From NCBI GenBank assembly GCA_038214535.1, contig JBBQRS010000067.1, positions 1-26,542 on the forward strand: DNA of 26,542 bases. The letters are read 5' to 3'. The stretch is from JBBQRS01 sp038214535 (lineage in GTDB: Bacteria > Chloroflexota > Anaerolineae > CG2-30-64-16). Shown piece after piece: positions 1-6,257 of the stretch (position 1 is its first letter; each line of letters begins with the position of its first letter). The notes beneath the pieces were generated by a model. The model searched no databases. It was given only the letters and a program-made list of their open reading frames with translations, and was not told the origin of the DNA. The position numbers were made by a program, and so were the translations under genes.

Positions 1-77
1 GCCTGGAGCGCCAGGGTCACGACCTGGGGTTCGCTGCCCAGGGTGGCGAGCAGGAGAGTGGGGGCGTGTTGCGCCAT
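1..77 (-). CDS. N-terminus of a CRISPR-associated ring-nuclease-like protein (partial)
   Basis: Reading leftward from the ATG at 77, 25 codons run off the window edge and encode MAQHAPTLLLATLG followed by SEPQVVTLALQ. A hydrophobic beta-strand ending in LLATLG, then a P-x-VVT-x-AL stretch, is the typical opening of the NE0113/Csx-type CRISPR-associated proteins (Rossmann-like fold that binds or cleaves cyclic oligoadenylate in type III CRISPR systems). Only this first motif is visible, so the family call rests on about 20 residues. The upstream Shine-Dalgarno is weak. If right, a type III CRISPR-Cas locus may lie just outside the left edge. Alternative: another Rossmann-fold protein with the same first strand. 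Confidence 0.45.
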   Translation of the reverse strand, partial: MAQHAPTLLLATLGSEPQVVTLALQ

Positions 78-741
78 ACGGCCAATCCGATATGCGAGTG
101 GTGATCCAGAGTGAGGGATCGGGTGATGGGCGAAGTGGTCATGGGCAGGCCCGGACAGGCGGCCAGGGTGACGGCATCGTCATGGCTCCTCCAGCAGCTA
201 ACAATGGGCGGCGGGACGGCGCTCCACCGGGTTGGGGAATTGTAAGGAGCATAACACAATGTGGGGTTCTACACAAGGCGCGCTGCCAACACGGATGGGG
301 CGGTCACGGATGCTCACACGGATGCACGGATGAGGCGGTCACGGATTCTGGCACGGATACACGGGGGACGCAGAGGGGCGGAGAAGCAGAGGGCGCGGGA
401 GAACCGCCGCGAAGTTCGCATCCTCAGATGCGAACGGGCGCGCAGATCGTCTTGCTCATAGCGCGCACTCCTGTGCACCGGGGCGCGCGGCGATGTCGCG
501 GCGGCCCGCTTCGCGACCTTCGGGCCCCTTCGCGGCTTCGTGGTCCAAACCCCGCGCGCACCTGCGGCTGCCCGCCCCGACGGGTCCAACCCTCTCGTGC
601 GATCACGAGCGCGCTCCGACCCATCCGCCATCCGCCACCGGCCGCGTAAGACTCCTGTAACCGAAACACAAGAACGACACAAGCTGCGGGCGCTATCTTT
701 ATTTGCGTCAGCCACACATCACCCGTTCTAAGGAGTCTATC
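78..741. other. Repeat-rich intergenic region without a convincing gene
   Basis: About 660 bases between the leftward partial gene and the spondin gene. Long open frames exist on both strands here, but they are low-complexity translations of GC-rich repeats (Arg, Gly, Pro-rich) with no recognisable domain and no good ribosome binding site. The region holds cacggat words (285-400), cgcagagg-type words around 370-395, and a cgcgg-cttcg-tggtccaa word (about 525-550) that recurs inverted near 21038-21055. Nothing else is supported. Confidence 0.6.
285..359. repeat. Degenerate short repeats built on cacggat
   Basis: Starts with GCCAACACGGAT (285-296), then repeated cacggat units separated by 3 to 8 bases (cacggatgctcacacggatg and similar). 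The 12-mer GCCAACACGGAT occurs again at 1555-1566, inverted at 1601-1612, and at 26480-26491. The same cacggat words fill 26405-26445. This is a dispersed noncoding word family of unknown function. Confidence 0.7.
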
Positions 742-1461
742 GTGAGCAAGTTACACCGTCGTTCCATCGGCGTCGCCTCGGTACTGCTGCTGGTCCTGGC
801 CCTGACCACGACCGCCGCATTCGCCGGGGGGCGCGTCTTCACCTACGAAGTGACCGTCACCAACCTGACCGAGGGGCAACCGTTTACGCCGCCCCTCGCC
901 GCCACCCATCGCGCGCAGACCGCCCTGTTCCACGTGGGCGCGCCCGCCAGTGTAGGCATCCAGCAGATCGCCGAGAACGGCAACCTCGACCCGGCGCTGG
1001 CCGCGCTGATGGGCGATAAGCATGTCTACGCAACCGTCGTGGCGCTGGCCGCTTTCCCGCCCGTGCTGCCCGGCGAGTCGCGCACCTTCCAGATCACCGC
1101 GGATAACAGCGCCAAGTGGCTCTCCTTCGCGGCGATGCTGATCTGCACCAACGATGGGTTCACCGGCGTGGACGCGCTGCGCCTGCCGGCCCGCACCGGT
1201 GAGAGCGTCATGGCATACACCGACGCCTACGACGCGGGCACGGAGATCAACACCGAGGACTTCGCGGACCTCGTGCCGCCCTGCCCCGCACTCACCGGCG
1301 TGCCGTCGGGCGTGCCGGGCACGGGGATGAGCAACCCCGCGCTGGCCGAGGGCGGCGTGATCATGCACCACATGGGGATCGCCGGTTCCGCGGATCTGCT
1401 GCCCGCGCTGCACGGCTGGACCGACCCGGTGGGGATGATCACGGTGACGCGGGTGGATTGA
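742..1461 (+). CDS. Secreted spondin-domain protein
   Basis: 239 residues, exported. A GTG start at 742 is chosen because AAGGAG (730-735) sits 6 bases upstream; the ATG at 703 has no such signal and would spoil the signal peptide. The N-terminus has VSKLHRRS, a hydrophobic core and an AFA cleavage site near residue 27. The mature part begins with FTYEVTVTNLTEGQPFTPP and continues with a THRAQTALFHVGAPAS and IAENGNLDPAL pattern typical of the spondin_N fold (a C2-like beta sandwich, here used by bacteria as an extracellular domain). ADNSAKWLSFAAMLICTNDG is the usual core motif. The ligand is unknown. It stands alone; a fragment of a near-identical paralogue lies at 5770-5988. Confidence 0.85.
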   Translation: MSKLHRRSIGVASVLLLVLALTTTAAFAGGRVFTYEVTVTNLTEGQPFTPPLAATHRAQTALFHVGAPASVGIQQIAENGNLDPALAALMGDKHVYATVVALAAFPPVLPGESRTFQITADNSAKWLSFAAMLICTNDGFTGVDALRLPARTGESVMAYTDAYDAGTEINTEDFADLVPPCPALTGVPSGVPGTGMSNPALAEGGVIMHHMGIAGSADLLPALHGWTDPVGMITVTRVD

Positions 1462-1554
1462 GGGAGTAGACACATAGACAAGGAAACAAGCAGGTAGATA
1501 GGGAGCAGGGCGCATTCCCGGGTTGGGGGTGCGCCTTTGCGCGTGCCGGGGCGG

Positions 1555-1612
1555 GCCAACACGGATTTTGGGGGGATGGGCTGCACACTCGCGCAGCCCT
1601 ATCCGTGTTGGC
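1555..1612. terminator. Hairpin between convergent genes, made of cacggat words
   Basis: GCCAACACGGAT (1555-1566) and its exact reverse complement (1601-1612) enclose a second stem, gggctgc with gcagccc. It lies between the ends of the spondin gene (plus) and the ChrB-C gene (minus), so it could end transcription from both sides, although no T-tract follows. The arms are the same 12-mer found at 285 and 26480, so it may simply be a dispersed repeat that folds. Confidence 0.5.
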
Positions 1613-1629
1613 TCGCTCCACCGCGCCGC

Positions 1630-2061
1630 TTACCCCCGCGCGACCTGCAGACGACACCACGCGTAGAGCGCGTCGTAGACCGCGAACTGATGCGCGAGGT
1701 TCTCCAGATCGTCGGGGAAGCGCAGGCTGTAACCGGTGGCGATGGCCTCAAGCCCGGCGGCGACCGGATCGGCCGCGAAGTCGTTCGTGTCCGCGCCGTG
1801 AACAATCTGCGCCAGGCGGAGCAGACCCTTGTCCGTCAGCCCGTAGTGCGCGATGATCGTCTCGAACGAGCATTGGCCGTCGTGGTGGCCCAACTCTATG
1901 CCAGGCGCATCGAACGGGATCGCGTCCGTCTCCTCAACGACCTGCGCCAACCGGCTGACCGGCGCGAACAGGAATTCGGCCTCGCTGTCAATAAACCGGC
2001 TGATGAGCCACGGGCACGCCACGCGATCCACGTGGACGTGTGAACGGGTTACCCATTTCAT
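1630..2061 (-). CDS. Short chromate-resistance protein, ChrB C-terminal domain only
   Basis: 143 residues. It begins MKWVTRSHVHVDRVACPWLI, the signature of the ChrB C-terminal domain (Pfam Chrome_Resist family), followed by SRFIDSEAEF and GHHDGQCSFETII (possible metal-binding H-H and C-S-F-E-T). The same motif order occurs in the C-terminal half of the neighbouring full-length ChrB (RWVTRPRPHVDRLACAWLI, then CTFETLL), so the two are paralogous in that domain. The start has AAAGGAG (2067-2073) a few bases ahead. It lies downstream of chrB on the same strand, 116 bases apart. In characterised systems ChrB senses or helps detoxify chromate next to the ChrA exporter; no ChrA is in the window, so the substrate here is inferred only. 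Confidence 0.85.
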   Translation of the reverse strand: MKWVTRSHVHVDRVACPWLISRFIDSEAEFLFAPVSRLAQVVEETDAIPFDAPGIELGHHDGQCSFETIIAHYGLTDKGLLRLAQIVHGADTNDFAADPVAAGLEAIATGYSLRFPDDLENLAHQFAVYDALYAWCRLQVARG

Positions 2062-2177
2062 AGCGATATCTCCTTTATGATGCAGTTATATCCTACGCAG
2101 TCATACGATGATCCGGCACGGTGGAAATCGCGCGCAGCCCCCTGAGGCGGCGCCGTTGTTTCAAGCCGGTTGATCTT

Positions 2178-3158
2178 TCACCGCCCCCCCGGCTGGCGCG
2201 GCTGGAGCGCATTGTAAAGCGCCTCGAACACGGCGATCCCGCGGGCTTCCATCTCGCTATCGGAGAGATCGGCGCGCTGCCAGCCGGTCAGGATGGCAGC
2301 CAGACCAGCGGTTTCGGGCCGCACGTAGCGCCCGTCGCCCAGGTCAATCTCATGCACAAGCTCGGCAAGGGCGCGCAGCGCACTCCCACCGGGGGAACTG
2401 GCTGGATCGTCCAGCGCGAAGGCCCGCAACAGGGTTTCGAACGTGCAGAGATTGCCCACATGCTTGAACGACCCGACGTTCATGTCGAAAGCGACCTCGT
2501 CCGGCCCCGGCACAACAGCGTAGCGGATCTGCGCCTGAGGGTTAATGAAGCGGCGGATCAACCAGGCGCAGGCCAGCCGGTCAACGTGCGGCCGCGGACG
2601 GGTGACCCAGCGACACGCCTGATACTGCTCGCGGGCGACAGGCGCCACGGCGAGCGGCGTCTCCTCCTCGGGCGCCAGCATTGCCGCCAGTCGCGCCAGC
2701 CGCGCGGCGAGCGCTTGACCGGCCGGACACTCGAAATAGTCGGTGCGCGCGATCTCGGCATAGCGCCGATGCAACCGCGCCAGAGTCTCCGCAACCTTGT
2801 CATGCACGTCGGGGGCCATGTCGGCGCTGAGCGACTGCTCCAACGCCGCGGCCTGCTCGTCCAGTTCGACGTACTCCGCGCGCCGCGCCGCGTTGAACAT
2901 CTCGATCACCTGATCGTCGGACAGACCCTCGAACCCACTCACCCGCAGCACCAGCGCGTCACCGCCTGCCTGACGCACTTCCCCGGCCAGCCATCCGAAT
3001 GCTTCGATCCCCTCATCGCTGGCAGGCAACAGGTGCAGTCCGCCCTCCGGCGAGATCGCGCCCAGCCTGCGGAGCCGCCGCCAAAGCGCCACCCGCGCGC
3101 TAGAGCCCGATTTAGCCGGCAATGAGTACGCGAAAGCCACCCACTCGGTCTGTTCCAT
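2178..3158 (-). CDS. chrB: ChrB family protein, full length (chromate sensor/resistance)
   Basis: 326 residues from the ATG at 3158, a normal ChrB length. The N-terminal half (about 1-145: WVAFAYSLPAKSGSSARVAL, LRRLGAI, GLHLLPA) matches the ChrB N-terminal domain, and the C-terminal half holds WVTRPRPHVDRLACAWLIRR (184-203) and NLCTFETLLRAF. Known ChrB proteins act as chromate-responsive regulators of chrA operons, or as accessory resistance factors. Start choice: the ATG at 3167 overlaps a good -10 (TACAAT, 3166-3171), so 3158 fits better and would make the message nearly leaderless; no Shine-Dalgarno is present. The longer open frame to 3335 would run into the divergent gene. The C-terminus is Pro/Gly-rich. 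Transcribed toward the short ChrB-C gene, probably as one unit. Confidence 0.88.
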   Translation of the reverse strand: MEQTEWVAFAYSLPAKSGSSARVALWRRLRRLGAISPEGGLHLLPASDEGIEAFGWLAGEVRQAGGDALVLRVSGFEGLSDDQVIEMFNAARRAEYVELDEQAAALEQSLSADMAPDVHDKVAETLARLHRRYAEIARTDYFECPAGQALAARLARLAAMLAPEEETPLAVAPVAREQYQACRWVTRPRPHVDRLACAWLIRRFINPQAQIRYAVVPGPDEVAFDMNVGSFKHVGNLCTFETLLRAFALDDPASSPGGSALRALAELVHEIDLGDGRYVRPETAGLAAILTGWQRADLSDSEMEARGIAVFEALYNALQPRQPGGR

Positions 3159-3160
3159 AT

Positions 3161-3193
3161 TTGACATTGTAATACGTGTTGCATAGAATGCAA
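3161..3193. promoter_or_regulatory. Overlapping face-to-face promoters with a palindrome between chrB and the propeller gene
   Basis: Plus strand: TTGACA (3161-3166), 17-base spacer, TAGAAT (3184-3189), pointing to the propeller gene. Minus strand: TTGCAT (3188-3193), 16-base spacer, TACAAT (3166-3171), pointing to chrB. The two promoters occupy the same 33 bases, so polymerase binding should be mutually exclusive. A perfect palindrome TTGCAT-aga-ATGCAA (3179-3193) covers the plus -10 and the minus -35 and is a plausible operator, possibly for ChrB itself. The promoters are seen; the regulator is inferred. Confidence 0.6.
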
Positions 3194-3227
3194 AGGCTAT
3201 AACATAGAGTCGCGAGGAAATGTCCAC

Positions 3228-4154
3228 ATGGGCCTTCGTCAACTTGGTTTCGTCCCGCTGCCGCCGCACATCGGCCCGGGCGGGTTCGATCATGCCGCCT
3301 ACCACCGGGGCACGGGGTATCTCTACGTGGCGCACACCATCAATGATGCGGTGGACGTCATTGACTGCGCCCAGGACCGTTATCTACACTCGCTCCCCGG
3401 GCTGACCGGCGTCGCCGGTGTCCTCGTTTCCGATGAGCGCAACCTCGTCTTCACCTCGAACCGCGGGGAAAACACGGTGGGCATCTTCGCGCCGGAGGAC
3501 GAAAGCGGCCTCGCGAGGGTTGGCGTGGGCCTGCGACCCAACGGGCTGGCCTATGACCCGGCGCGCAACCTGTTGCTGGCGGCCAACGTCGGCGATCCCG
3601 CGCTTCCCAGCTCATACACCGTGTCCGTCGTGGATGCGGCGCAGCAGACGCTGATTGCCGACATCCCGATGCCGGGGCGCACCCGCTGGGCCCTGTACGA
3701 TCCGGGGGCGGAAGCCTTCTACGTGAACATCATGGAACCGGCGCTGATCCTCGTCATCGCAGCGGCGGACCCCACACGGGCCGCGGCCACCATCCCGATC
3801 CCGGTCGTTGGGGCACATGGCCTCGATCTCGATGACCGGCGCGGCCGGTTATACTGCGCCTGCGACGGCAAGGAGCTGGTCGTGCACGACCAGCACACGC
3901 ACACCATCGTGGAGAAGCTGGCGCTCAGCGGCGTGCCAGACGTCGTCTTCTTCAACGCCGCGCTCGACCATCTCTATGTGGCCGTCGGCGACCCTGGTGT
4001 GATTGACGTCTTCGACATGGCCGTCATGCAATGTATCGAGACGATGCCCACCGAGAAAGGCGCACACACCATCGGCTTTGACCCGACGCGCAACAAGATC
4101 TACGCGTTCCTGCCGCAGAGTTGCAGGGCGGCGGTCTACGACGACCACGGTTGA
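3228..4154 (+). CDS. YncE/YVTN-type beta-propeller protein
   Basis: 308 residues, started at the ATG at 3228 with GAGGAA (3214-3219) 8 bases ahead. The sequence is a chain of about seven short blades with the YVTN/40-like pattern: YLYVAHTINDAVDVID, LVFTSNRGENTVGIFA, NLLLAANVGD, LYCACDGKELVVHDQ, HLYVAVGDPGVIDVFD, KIYAFLPQSCRAAVYD. No signal peptide is visible, unlike many YncE relatives, so it may act in the cytoplasm. Such propellers bind partners or ligands rather than catalyse. It is divergent from chrB and followed after 85 bases by an MFS transporter, suggesting a shared metal/oxyanion stress unit. Exact role unknown. Confidence 0.82.
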   Translation: MGLRQLGFVPLPPHIGPGGFDHAAYHRGTGYLYVAHTINDAVDVIDCAQDRYLHSLPGLTGVAGVLVSDERNLVFTSNRGENTVGIFAPEDESGLARVGVGLRPNGLAYDPARNLLLAANVGDPALPSSYTVSVVDAAQQTLIADIPMPGRTRWALYDPGAEAFYVNIMEPALILVIAAADPTRAAATIPIPVVGAHGLDLDDRRGRLYCACDGKELVVHDQHTHTIVEKLALSGVPDVVFFNAALDHLYVAVGDPGVIDVFDMAVMQCIETMPTEKGAHTIGFDPTRNKIYAFLPQSCRAAVYDDHG

Positions 4155-4239
4155 AGAGCTGGTTCGTAACCCGCCCGGATGCGGGGTCCGGGGTGAGTTT
4201 CGAACGGATCGCACTTTGAATTCAGTTTAGGAGCACTGC

Positions 4240-5466
4240 GTGAAAGATTTGCCCCCCGATGGTTATGCCCTGTTCGGCGCGCGCATTGCGCGCCTGTTCG
4301 CGTATGGGTTCCTCTCCGTGGTGCTGGTGCTCTATCTGGATGCGCTGGGGTTCGGCACCCCGCAGATCGGGCTGCTGCTGACGCTGACGCTGATCGGCGA
4401 TACGCTGATCTCGTTGTGGATCACGACCCACGCCGACCAGGCGGGCCGGAAGCGGATGCTGCTGGTGGGCGCGGGGCTGATGCTGTTCGCGGGCGTCCTG
4501 TTCGCCATCACGCGGAGTTACATTTTCCTGGTGCTGGCAGCGACGTTCGGCGTGATCAGCCCCAGCGGCAACGAGGTCGGCCCGTTCCTCGCCATCGAGC
4601 AGGCGTCGCTGGCGCAGATCGTGACGGACGAACGACGAACGACGGTTTTCGCCCAGTACAATATGGTCGGCTCCTTTGCGACGGCCACCGGCGCGCTGTT
4701 CGGCGGCGGGCTGGCGCAGTTGTTGCAGGGCCAGGGCTTCGCCACGGTGGATAGCTACCGGGCGGTGGTGATCGGTTACGCGGCGATGGGCGGCGTGCTG
4801 GCACTACTGTTCACCCGGCTCTCGCCGCGCATCGAAGCGCCGGTGCGGCCCGAGCACGCGTCGATCGGCGGGCGGCTGGGGCTGCACAAGTCGCGCAAGG
4901 TGGTGTTCAAGCTGTCGGCGCTCTTCGCGCTGGACGCCTTCGCCGGCGGCTTTGTGATCCAGAGCGTGGTGGCGTTCTGGTTTCACACGCGGTTCGGCGT
5001 GCAACCGGCCGTGCTGGGGGCCATCTTCTTCGGGGCGAACGTACTGGCGGGGGTCTCGGCGCTGCTGGCGGCGCGCGTGGCGGCGCGCATCGGCCTGATC
5101 AACACGATGGTGTTCACGCACGTGCCGTCGAACATCCTGTTGATGCTGGTGCCGCTGATGCCGGTGCTGCCGATGGCGATCCTGCTGCTGTTGCTGCGGT
5201 TCAGCATCTCGCAGATGGACGTGCCGACCCGGCAATCCTACACGATGGCGGTGGTCAGCCCCGACGAGCGTTCGGCGGCGGCGGGGGTGACGGGGATCGC
5301 GCGCACGACGGGCGCGGCGCTCTCCCCGGCGATTGCGGGGCCGCTGCTCGCCAGCTCATCGCTGCTGGGGCTGCCGTTCGTGCTGGCCGGCGGGCTCAAG
5401 CTGATCTACGACGCGCTGCTCTACCGCAGTTTCAGCACGCTCAAACCGCCGGAGGAGATGGAGTGA
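4240..5466 (+). CDS. MFS transporter (12 membrane segments)
   Basis: 408 residues from a GTG at 4240 with AGGAG (4229-4233) 6 bases ahead. The protein is strongly hydrophobic with about 12 segments and the MFS loop motif between segments 2 and 3 (THADQAGRKRMLLVGAGL, the D-x-x-G-R-R/K type). A central loop near 190-215 (RIEAPVRPEHASIGGRLGLH) separates the two halves. FSISQMDVPTRQSYTMAVV and PDERSAAAGVTGIART resemble the second-half motif of drug/sugar efflux MFS proteins. It follows the propeller gene and is probably co-transcribed with it. Placed beside two ChrB proteins, it might replace ChrA as the exporter, but that is only a guess from position. Confidence 0.9.
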   Translation: MKDLPPDGYALFGARIARLFAYGFLSVVLVLYLDALGFGTPQIGLLLTLTLIGDTLISLWITTHADQAGRKRMLLVGAGLMLFAGVLFAITRSYIFLVLAATFGVISPSGNEVGPFLAIEQASLAQIVTDERRTTVFAQYNMVGSFATATGALFGGGLAQLLQGQGFATVDSYRAVVIGYAAMGGVLALLFTRLSPRIEAPVRPEHASIGGRLGLHKSRKVVFKLSALFALDAFAGGFVIQSVVAFWFHTRFGVQPAVLGAIFFGANVLAGVSALLAARVAARIGLINTMVFTHVPSNILLMLVPLMPVLPMAILLLLLRFSISQMDVPTRQSYTMAVVSPDERSAAAGVTGIARTTGAALSPAIAGPLLASSSLLGLPFVLAGGLKLIYDALLYRSFSTLKPPEEME

Positions 5467-5769
5467 GGGGGGCTCACGCACCGATGGTTGCGTTACGCCG
5501 ATGGTCAGGGTAGAGCCTTGCAAGGGCTTGTGTATGCACAAGCAATGCGCACTTCGATGCGTCTCCGCCCTGCTGTGCATAGGCTCGCGCTACCACTTCA
5601 AGCGAACTGCGCCCCGACAAGCGCGCGTTTGCGCCGTTCTACCCAATTGGCGTATTATATGTTCCTGATCACCGAAAGCTGCGATTGCGCTCCCGATGAC
5701 ATCGCATGTCTCGGTCTGCGGAAGAGAAGGGAAGCCGAAATATGCCAGTCGGACTCGACGAGTTTGCCG

Positions 5770-5988
5770 ATCGCCGAGAACGGCAACCTCGACCCGGCGC
5801 TGGCCGCGCTGATGAGCGATAAGCACGTCTACGCAACCGTCGCGGCGCCGGCCGCTTTCCTGCCCGTGCTGCCCGGCGAGTCGCGCACCTTCCAGATCAC
5901 CGCGGACAACAGCGCCAAGTGGCTCTCCTTCGCGGCGATGCTGATCTGCACCAATGACGGATTCACCGGCGTGGACGCGCCGCGCCTG
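5770..5988 (+). pseudogene. Fragment of a second spondin-domain gene
   Basis: 219 bases aligned without gaps to 967-1185 of the spondin gene; I count about 10 differences by eye, roughly 95% identity, and the reading frame is kept (IAENGNLDPALAALMSDK through GFTGVDAPRL). The N-terminal third with the signal peptide and the C-terminal third are missing, and identity stops sharply at both ends. This is a copied internal segment, not a gene. Substitutions include L-to-P changes that suggest relaxed selection. Confidence 0.85.
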
Positions 5989-6105
5989 GCCGAGTTGGCG
6001 CGCATCTACGCCGCGTACCAGGATCGGTTGGCCGCCGAGGGGTGGGCCGACCGCGCGGGGATGGCGTGGCTGGCGCTGGAGACGCTGGAGGCCGGGCGCT
6101 CTCCC
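5989..6105 (+). pseudogene. Fragment resembling a helicase/nuclease (AddB/UvrD-like) segment
   Basis: Directly after the spondin fragment the same frame reads AELARIYAAYQDRLAAEGWA then DRAGMAWLALETLEAG. The helix with IYAAYQ-x-RL and GWADR-x-G-x-AWLALE is like an internal part of AddB/UvrD-type helicase-nuclease proteins of Chloroflexota as I remember them; nothing else of such a gene is present. Weak identification from about 35 residues. Confidence 0.35.
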
Positions 6106-6110
6106 GAGCG

Positions 6111-6200
6111 CCCCCCGGCCGCCGCCAGACCGTCAGGAGTTAGCTCGCCATCGCTGAAGATGGTGTGGCAGTGAAGGTTGACCAGGACGGTGTCGTTCAT
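6111..6200 (-). pseudogene. Fragment: start of a PHP-domain phosphoesterase gene
   Basis: Leftward from the ATG at 6200 the frame reads MNDTVLVNLHCHTIFSDGEL then TPDGLAAAG. H-x-H followed by SDGE-x-P is the first metal-binding motif of PHP domain phosphoesterases. The frame loses similarity after about 30 codons, where the plus-strand fragment begins, so only the 5' end of the gene survives. There is no Shine-Dalgarno in front. Confidence 0.6.
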
Positions 6201-6207
6201 GAATCAG

Positions 6208-6226
6208 GCCCTGGGAAGCCCAGGGC
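6208..6226 (-). terminator. Hairpin after the symporter gene
   Basis: GCCCTGGG-aag-CCCAGGGC, a perfect 8-base stem, 32 bases beyond the stop of the leftward symporter gene. A further copy of the arm (gcgccctgggcc) lies at 6236-6247, so two alternative foldings are possible. No T-tract is present, so a terminator role is uncertain. Confidence 0.4.
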
Positions 6227-6257
6227 GTTGATAGGGCGCCCTGGGCCAGTCGGCGAC

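Larger units (their letters stand above)
5467..6257. other. Noncoding stretch with gene fragments
   Basis: About 790 bases with no intact gene. One open frame spans 5488-6174 on the plus strand, but it is a chimera: no recognisable protein before 5770, a spondin gene fragment at 5770-5988, then a helicase/nuclease-like piece, and an antisense PHP-gene start. A small palindrome GCTTGTG-tatg-CACAAGC lies at 5526-5543. A possible promoter (TTGCGC around 5627 and TATTAT around 5653) and ATG at 5742 (MPVGLDEFA) suggest the start of yet another lost gene cut by the spondin piece. Confidence 0.6.

Noticed and set aside
285..400. CRISPR array
   Set aside because: Units are 7 to 12 bases, irregularly spaced and degenerate; no repeat-spacer pattern of 28-37 bases.
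92..649. 185-codon plus-strand open frame
   Set aside because: Composition is a translation of repeat words (Arg, Gly, Pro) with no domain, no ribosome site, and both strands open at once.
2121..3125. 334-codon plus-strand open frame over chrB
   Set aside because: Antisense to a clear ChrB protein; residues are low-complexity His/Arg/Gln-rich.
5488..6174. Complete new protein of 228 residues
   Set aside because: It is a chimera of a spondin-gene copy and other gene fragments, without a native start.
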